This document shows, piece by piece, positions 60,225 through 64,000 of a stretch of DNA of 64,000 nucleotides. Position numbers and translations under genes: made by a program. Positions within the stretch are counted from its first letter, which is position 1; every line of letters begins with the position of its first letter. Origin of the DNA: Paulinella micropora (Eukaryota > Cercozoa > Imbricatea > Euglyphida). The stretch covers positions 482,478 through 546,477 of the forward strand of contig BJOX01000189.1 of NCBI GenBank assembly GCA_009731375.1. Direction: 5' to 3'. Below the pieces are notes generated by a model. It was not told where the DNA came from, searched no databases, and was given only the letters and a program-made list of their open reading frames with translations.

Positions 60225-60380
60225 CGCGAGGGGACTAAATATTTCCCGCAGAGGGGGGTTCACTATTGTTGTTATTTCCCGCAGAGGGGGGTTCACTATT
60301 GTTGTTATTGCCCACAGAGGGGACTGAATATTTCCCGTAAAGGGTCTTAATATTTCCCGCAGAGGGGAGTAAATATAAAA
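60225..60380 (+). repeat. TTTCCCGCAGAGGGG minisatellite
   Basis: Units TATTTCCCGCAGAGGGG plus GGTTCACTATTGTTG, about five copies of two lengths. Lies just outside the compact virus-like block and may mark its left edge. Confidence 0.75.
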
Positions 60381-60399
60381 TCGGTTATTTTTTGCGACC

Positions 60400-60624
60400 T
60401 CACCGATAAACTCTGTTCATATTTGAACTTCCCTCATTTAAGTCATTTTTTTGTTTTATCATTAAACAAGCTTTTGTAAAGGTAGCACCCTTCTCAACTA
60501 GTGCTTCAATTCTTTCAGTCTCATCACTATCAATCAGTCCTCTATTCTGCTTCTTCCAATGCTTCATCAATCTTCTTTCTCCTTCAATCTGTCTCAATCT
60601 CTTCTTTCTTCTTTTGTCTTTCAT
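60400..60624 (-). CDS. Small basic helical protein
   Basis: 74 codons from ATG 60624 (MKDKRRKKRLRQIEGE). Lys/Arg-rich N-terminus, then mixed charge helices; no family recognised. Its ATG overlaps the upstream stop in a TGATG, suggesting coupled translation as in compact viral or prokaryote-like genomes. Confidence 0.5.
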   Translation of the reverse strand: MKDKRRKKRLRQIEGERRLMKHWKKQNRGLIDSDETERIEALVEKGATFTKACLMIKQKNDLNEGSSNMNRVYR

Positions 60625-60869
60625 CAAGTCTTCTTCAATCTTTCTTGTTCCTCCTTCTTCGTAAGCAGAACTTCGTCAATCGCTCCAAGTCTTTCTTTCT
60701 TTTTATTCAATTCCTTCTTCATCTCTTCAATCAATGCTTCATCTTTCTCAATCTCTTTCATCGCTTTTATCTTCATTTCTGTCAATTTCTTCCTAGAATA
60801 TCCTTCTTCAAACTGTTCAATCCATTCTTCCTTACCCTTTACAAAATCTGGTATAAGATTAATAGACAT
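60624..60869 (-). CDS. Small coiled-coil protein
   Basis: 81 codons from ATG 60869 (MSINLIPDFVKGKEEW). Residues 30-78 form a strong heptad-like Lys/Glu/Leu helix. Function unknown. Stop TGA overlaps the next ATG. Downstream 60890-60960 is a GACAAAAA repeat. Confidence 0.5.
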   Translation of the reverse strand: MSINLIPDFVKGKEEWIEQFEEGYSRKKLTEMKIKAMKEIEKDEALIEEMKKELNKKKERLGAIDEVLLTKKEEQERLKKT

Positions 60870-61157
60870 AATATGAGGGTTTTTTGTTTATAGAGTGAGG
60901 TCCCACAGACAAAAAAGAGACAAAAAAGACAAAAAGACAAAAAGACAAGATTCGTCTTTTCGTCCAAGAAAAATAAAAAAAACGCCGATTTCGCCCGCAA
61001 TTTACGATAAAAGTTATTGCGATGACCATTTCGGCCCTTTGGTCCCCGAAATAAGAAAAGGAAATTGCTAAAAAACTGACAACCTAAACCAAAATCACGT
61101 GCTAAGAAAAAAGAATTCTCGTCAGTCTCCCAAAATCTCCCAAGTCAAGAAGTGGGG

Positions 61158-61754
61158 ATGGATCAGTTGGCGGACATTTTTGGCGAGGCCAAGCTGGAGG
61201 CCAACCCTGCCCCAGCCGACCCTGTCCCAGCCGACCCTGCCCCAGCCGACCCTGCCCCAGCCGACCCAGCCCCAGCCGACCCTGCTCCAGCCGACCCAGC
61301 CCCAGTCCAGCCCGACCCAGCCCCAGTCCAGCCCGACCCAGACCCTGCCCAACCAGACCCAGCCCCAGTCCAACCAGACCCAGACCCCGCCGAACCTCCT
61401 AACCCATTCGAATGGAACATCTACAATCGTTTTCCACGCCAAATGCCAGACAGACCTGCTGATAGGCCACGCGATTATTTTGTCGCAGTAAAATTAAGCC
61501 AAGATTTCCTCGATGAAGTTGAACAGAAAGCTTGGGCTATACATCGTACTGAATGGTGGAATGTCGCATTTGTTGACAATCGCAGTTATTACAGATGGGT
61601 TCGTGTTGATAACACCGTGAGCAACCCGAGGGTTAGACGAAAGTTTCTTGTCTGTTTGGGGATAACAACGAGTGTAATCTTTCCATCAATCACCGCAATA
61701 AGCAGAGTTCTCGGCGAAAGAACAGCATCAATTAATTGGATAATTCCAGTCTAA
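61158..61754 (+). CDS. Pro/Ala/Asp-repeat protein of the virus-like element
   Basis: 198 codons from ATG 61158 (MDQLADIFGEAKLEANPA). Residues about 18-82 are APADP and PVQPDPDP repeats, probably extended; residues 85-198 look globular (FEWNIYNRFPRQMPDRP, WWNVAFVDNRSYYRW) and end VLGERTASINWIIPV. Not recognised. It is the only plus-strand ORF in the left part of the element, tail to tail with the integrase (130-base gap). Confidence 0.6.
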   Translation: MDQLADIFGEAKLEANPAPADPVPADPAPADPAPADPAPADPAPADPAPVQPDPAPVQPDPDPAQPDPAPVQPDPDPAEPPNPFEWNIYNRFPRQMPDRPADRPRDYFVAVKLSQDFLDEVEQKAWAIHRTEWWNVAFVDNRSYYRWVRVDNTVSNPRVRRKFLVCLGITTSVIFPSITAISRVLGERTASINWIIPV

Positions 61755-61883
61755 ATAAAAGTAAATCTTTCTTTCTCATAAATCTAATATTACTCTTGCT
61801 TTTCTTTCTCTCCGACTAGTCCGTATGTTCTTAGGTTGAATATCTTCCCTGTTTAATAATTCCTTTGTTTTCTTTTGTTTTGT

Positions 61884-62744
61884 TCAATCTTTAACTTGCT
61901 CGTTAATTTGTTTTTCTTCGTCAGCTGGTTTGTCGAATTTAGTCTTTAATAATTCCCTCGGACTGACTAACTCATCCGAATTTAATATTAATTTGAAGCC
62001 CTTTCTCCCCACGACGGTGTAAATCTGTTTACTATACTGCTTTCCCCCTTTGGAAAATAAATTCCTTTTTAATTCTTTTCGCACCCTATCACCTTTTTGG
62101 TATTCATCAATTAAATGGTCTCGTTGAATTCGTTGTTTATTTTTATTAACACCCTTAAATACATCTATCGGTCGGGCTTGAATCGTTCTTTGAAAGCGCA
62201 TATTATAAGCATCCACCATATCGTCAATATAAGTCAGCCAATCAAAATTACCATTAGTTTCAAATAAAATATCAAGCCGTCTAATAGTTCTAATAACTCT
62301 ATCAACAATAGCAAGAGCCCGATGGTCGCCGACTTCAACCGTCCGATGGTTAATATTATTCTCTCTGAAATAATCTTTAACCGCTCCTTTATATTCACTC
62401 CCGCTGTCGGTTGTAATGCTCTCGGGTGTGTAAGGTATTGATTTCAAAGCTAAATAAACTTCTTTCGCCGTTTTATTTTTAAGTGGTTTAATGATTAAAA
62501 ATCGGCTGTGTGTGTCAATCCAAAACAACATCCAAGCATAGTTTTTATTTCCTTTCTTGTCTTTAAGTTTTGACATATCCGCTAAATCTACAAATACTTG
62601 TTTAAGCGGTTTGTCTGACCATATCGTATTCCATTTATCGGTAGGCAATCTTTTATGGTAATGAATTTCTAATGCTTGTTGTTCCTTTATTTCATCCACA
62701 TCTTCACCTCCGTTTTCACTATTTCCTGTGTGTTTGTAATCCAT
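61884..62744 (-). CDS. rve-type integrase (Polinton / Polinton-like virus kind)
   Basis: 286 codons from ATG 62744. Integrase core about residues 45-170: first acid in VFVDLADM (D53), second in TTDSGSEYKG (D113), third in ALAIVDRVIRT (D148), where most relatives have Glu. Residues about 215-270 (YQKGDRVRKELKRNLFSKGG, QIYTVVGRKGFKLIL) form the SH3/chromo-like tail typical of Polinton integrases. The enzyme would join element ends to host DNA. The N-terminal zinc-binding HHCC part is absent or very short, so it may be trimmed. Family by motif; no search was possible. Confidence 0.85.
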   Translation of the reverse strand: MDYKHTGNSENGGEDVDEIKEQQALEIHYHKRLPTDKWNTIWSDKPLKQVFVDLADMSKLKDKKGNKNYAWMLFWIDTHSRFLIIKPLKNKTAKEVYLALKSIPYTPESITTDSGSEYKGAVKDYFRENNINHRTVEVGDHRALAIVDRVIRTIRRLDILFETNGNFDWLTYIDDMVDAYNMRFQRTIQARPIDVFKGVNKNKQRIQRDHLIDEYQKGDRVRKELKRNLFSKGGKQYSKQIYTVVGRKGFKLILNSDELVSPRELLKTKFDKPADEEKQINEQVKD

Positions 62745-62799
62745 CTAATACTTTATCACACCTAAGGCTTTATCCTTATATATTAATCTTTCTTTTTTT

Positions 62800-62982
62800 C
62801 TAGCTCAAAACAATAATTAGAACAAAACTCGTACATATAAAACCAATCAAAACTATCATCAATTGCTGTAATCTGGCTAATCCACACACATAGCAACTAT
62901 TGAAGTCGTAATCACGATGATTATATAGATAGTCCATAATGTGTAAGCGAACATCTAATGGTAGGTTCTTAATTTCACTCAT
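62800..62982 (-). CDS. Small membrane protein
   Basis: 60 codons, MSEIKNLPLDVRLHIMDYL at the start (resembles an F-box-like helix) and a C-terminal membrane segment (LMIVLIGFICTSFVLIIVLS) ending in TAG. Lies 8 bases after the next gene's stop. Function unknown. Confidence 0.5.
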   Translation of the reverse strand: MSEIKNLPLDVRLHIMDYLYNHRDYDFNSCYVCGLARLQQLMIVLIGFICTSFVLIIVLS

Positions 62983-62990
62983 ACACTATA

Positions 62991-63473
62991 TTAGAATTTA
63001 AGAAAAATTTTAGATGTATCATTATTTTCTTTTTTTGGTTTTTCGGGTTGTTGATTATAAACATTGACACTCACACTGCTAGTCTTCTTCCCACCCTTCT
63101 TAGGCTTAGGCTCTTCCTCTTCTTCCTCAGAACTTTCACTATCCTCGCTTTCTTCTTCCACTTTCTTTTTTACCATTCTCTTTTTCTTCTGTTTAGTCTT
63201 CAATTTCATACCCGCAACCCGTCTGGCAACAATATCTACAAAGTCGTGTTCAACCTTTTCATCCGAACTGCTCTCCTCAATCGGTTCACCATCTCTACCA
63301 TCAATCATATCCTTAGCTAACTGCTTCTTAGCGGTATGTTCCATATTTTCGTCCGCCGTCATTTCTTTCACATTTTTTACCTCTTCCTCAGCTAGTAGCT
63401 CCTTAGCCCTCTCAATCTTTCTTTGCCTCGCATACTGTTTCTTTATGGCAATCTCTCTATTACCTCTCGGCAT
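62991..63473 (-). CDS. Highly charged Lys/Glu-rich protein
   Basis: 160 codons from ATG 63473 (MPRGNREIAIKKQYARQ). Helical N-half, then KQKKKRMVKKKVEEESEDS and an acidic run, then a basic tail. Disordered; might bind nucleic acid. No family recognised. Confidence 0.55.
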   Translation of the reverse strand: MPRGNREIAIKKQYARQRKIERAKELLAEEEVKNVKEMTADENMEHTAKKQLAKDMIDGRDGEPIEESSSDEKVEHDFVDIVARRVAGMKLKTKQKKKRMVKKKVEEESEDSESSEEEEEEPKPKKGGKKTSSVSVNVYNQQPEKPKKENNDTSKIFLKF

Positions 63474-63551
63474 AGTTTGTTTGGGTTGTATATCTAACCA
63501 AAAATAATTTTTATTCGGATTAATTATTATCCAATATATATAGTGGTTCAG

Positions 63552-64000
63552 ATGTCACAATATAAATCGCTCTTAGGCCTTAATGAAATTTCCACAGACA
63601 GCCTATCAATCGCAAACTTAGACTTAACGAACACTAATATTACAGGCTTAAACACAGATAGGGTGCCAGAAAATGCCGAACCTACTAATCTTTATTTTAC
63701 CGACTGACGATTTGATGACTGGCTACCAAAAGCACATCAGACTTAAAAGAAGGTAGCCGTTTATACTGATGTAGTCATAACGACACCAATAGCGATGAAT
63801 AGTTATCTAACATATAATTCAATAAACTGGGTAAATAAAACCTTTCCGATAAATGTTGATGAAACAGGTAATATTAGTATGGGCGGATATTTGAACATAA
63901 CAGGAGTAAATTTACTAAATACGAAAGATGTTGATGATTGGATAACGGAGCACATAGCGAACAATGCGAAAGTGTCCGCGGATGGTTCAATAGACACACA
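63552..64000 (+). pseudogene. Fibre-like structural ORF broken by two stops, runs off the window
   Basis: ATG 63552 (MSQYKSLLGLNEISTDS) opens 51 codons to TGA at 63705. The same frame resumes RFDDW, meets TAA at 63744, then stays open to the window end (MNSYLTYNSINWVNKTF, MGGYLNITGVNLLN). A T-N-L-Y-F-T-D motif just before the TGA is common in tail-fibre and spike-like proteins of phages and large DNA viruses. Two nonsense codons suggest decay, or base errors. Confidence 0.55.

Overview
The window is nuclear DNA of a eukaryote, most likely a protist or alga. Evidence: multi-exon genes with GT-AG introns, a Kelch protein, very large microsatellites, and no prokaryotic layout outside the last 4 kb. 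Species cannot be fixed from sequence alone; a chromerid-like alga is only a guess. About two thirds of the first 50 kb is tetra-, tri- and dinucleotide repeat (TATC/GATA, TATG/CATA, TTA, TCA, CT, GT, AT) broken by N gaps. Most long ORFs there are repeat translations, not genes.

Hidden in the repeats is one gene about 29 kb long (11148-40168, + strand). I rebuilt it as 25 small exons (41-210 nt) whose GT-AG sites and phases all agree, giving 635 codons. The product is a polytopic ion transporter of the ArsB/NhaD (P protein, CitMHS-like) type, with a disordered N-terminus, two membrane halves and a Ser/Pro-rich middle loop. Introns make up about 93% of the gene. Pieces of exon edges are copied many times beside their own exons: acceptor plus exon start upstream, exon end plus donor downstream. 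I regard this as the most unusual feature of the window.

From 40 to 50 kb there is a minus-strand coiled-coil/Kelch gene (43.6-45.2 kb) broken by one in-frame TAG and one apparent 1-nt frameshift, then CT, GT and TATG satellites.

From 50.6 to 59.5 kb lies a pair of intron-bearing genes on opposite strands with little microsatellite. The minus gene resembles a transposase of the DUF6589/GDWH kind (tentative). The plus gene ends in a beta-class N6/N4 DNA methyltransferase domain followed by Cys/His zinc-binding motifs. Their introns and flanks share a near-palindrome of the form AAAAATATGNCATATTTTT, at about 15 sites and in no exon I could define. A 160-170 bp direct repeat occurs at 46.8 and 59.8 kb.

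From about 60.2 kb to the window end the DNA turns AT-rich and compact: overlapping small ORFs, an rve-type integrase like those of Polintons or Polinton-like viruses, a small membrane protein, a Pro/Ala-repeat protein, a highly charged protein and a broken fibre-like ORF. This looks like an integrated, partly decayed virus-like element running off the right edge.
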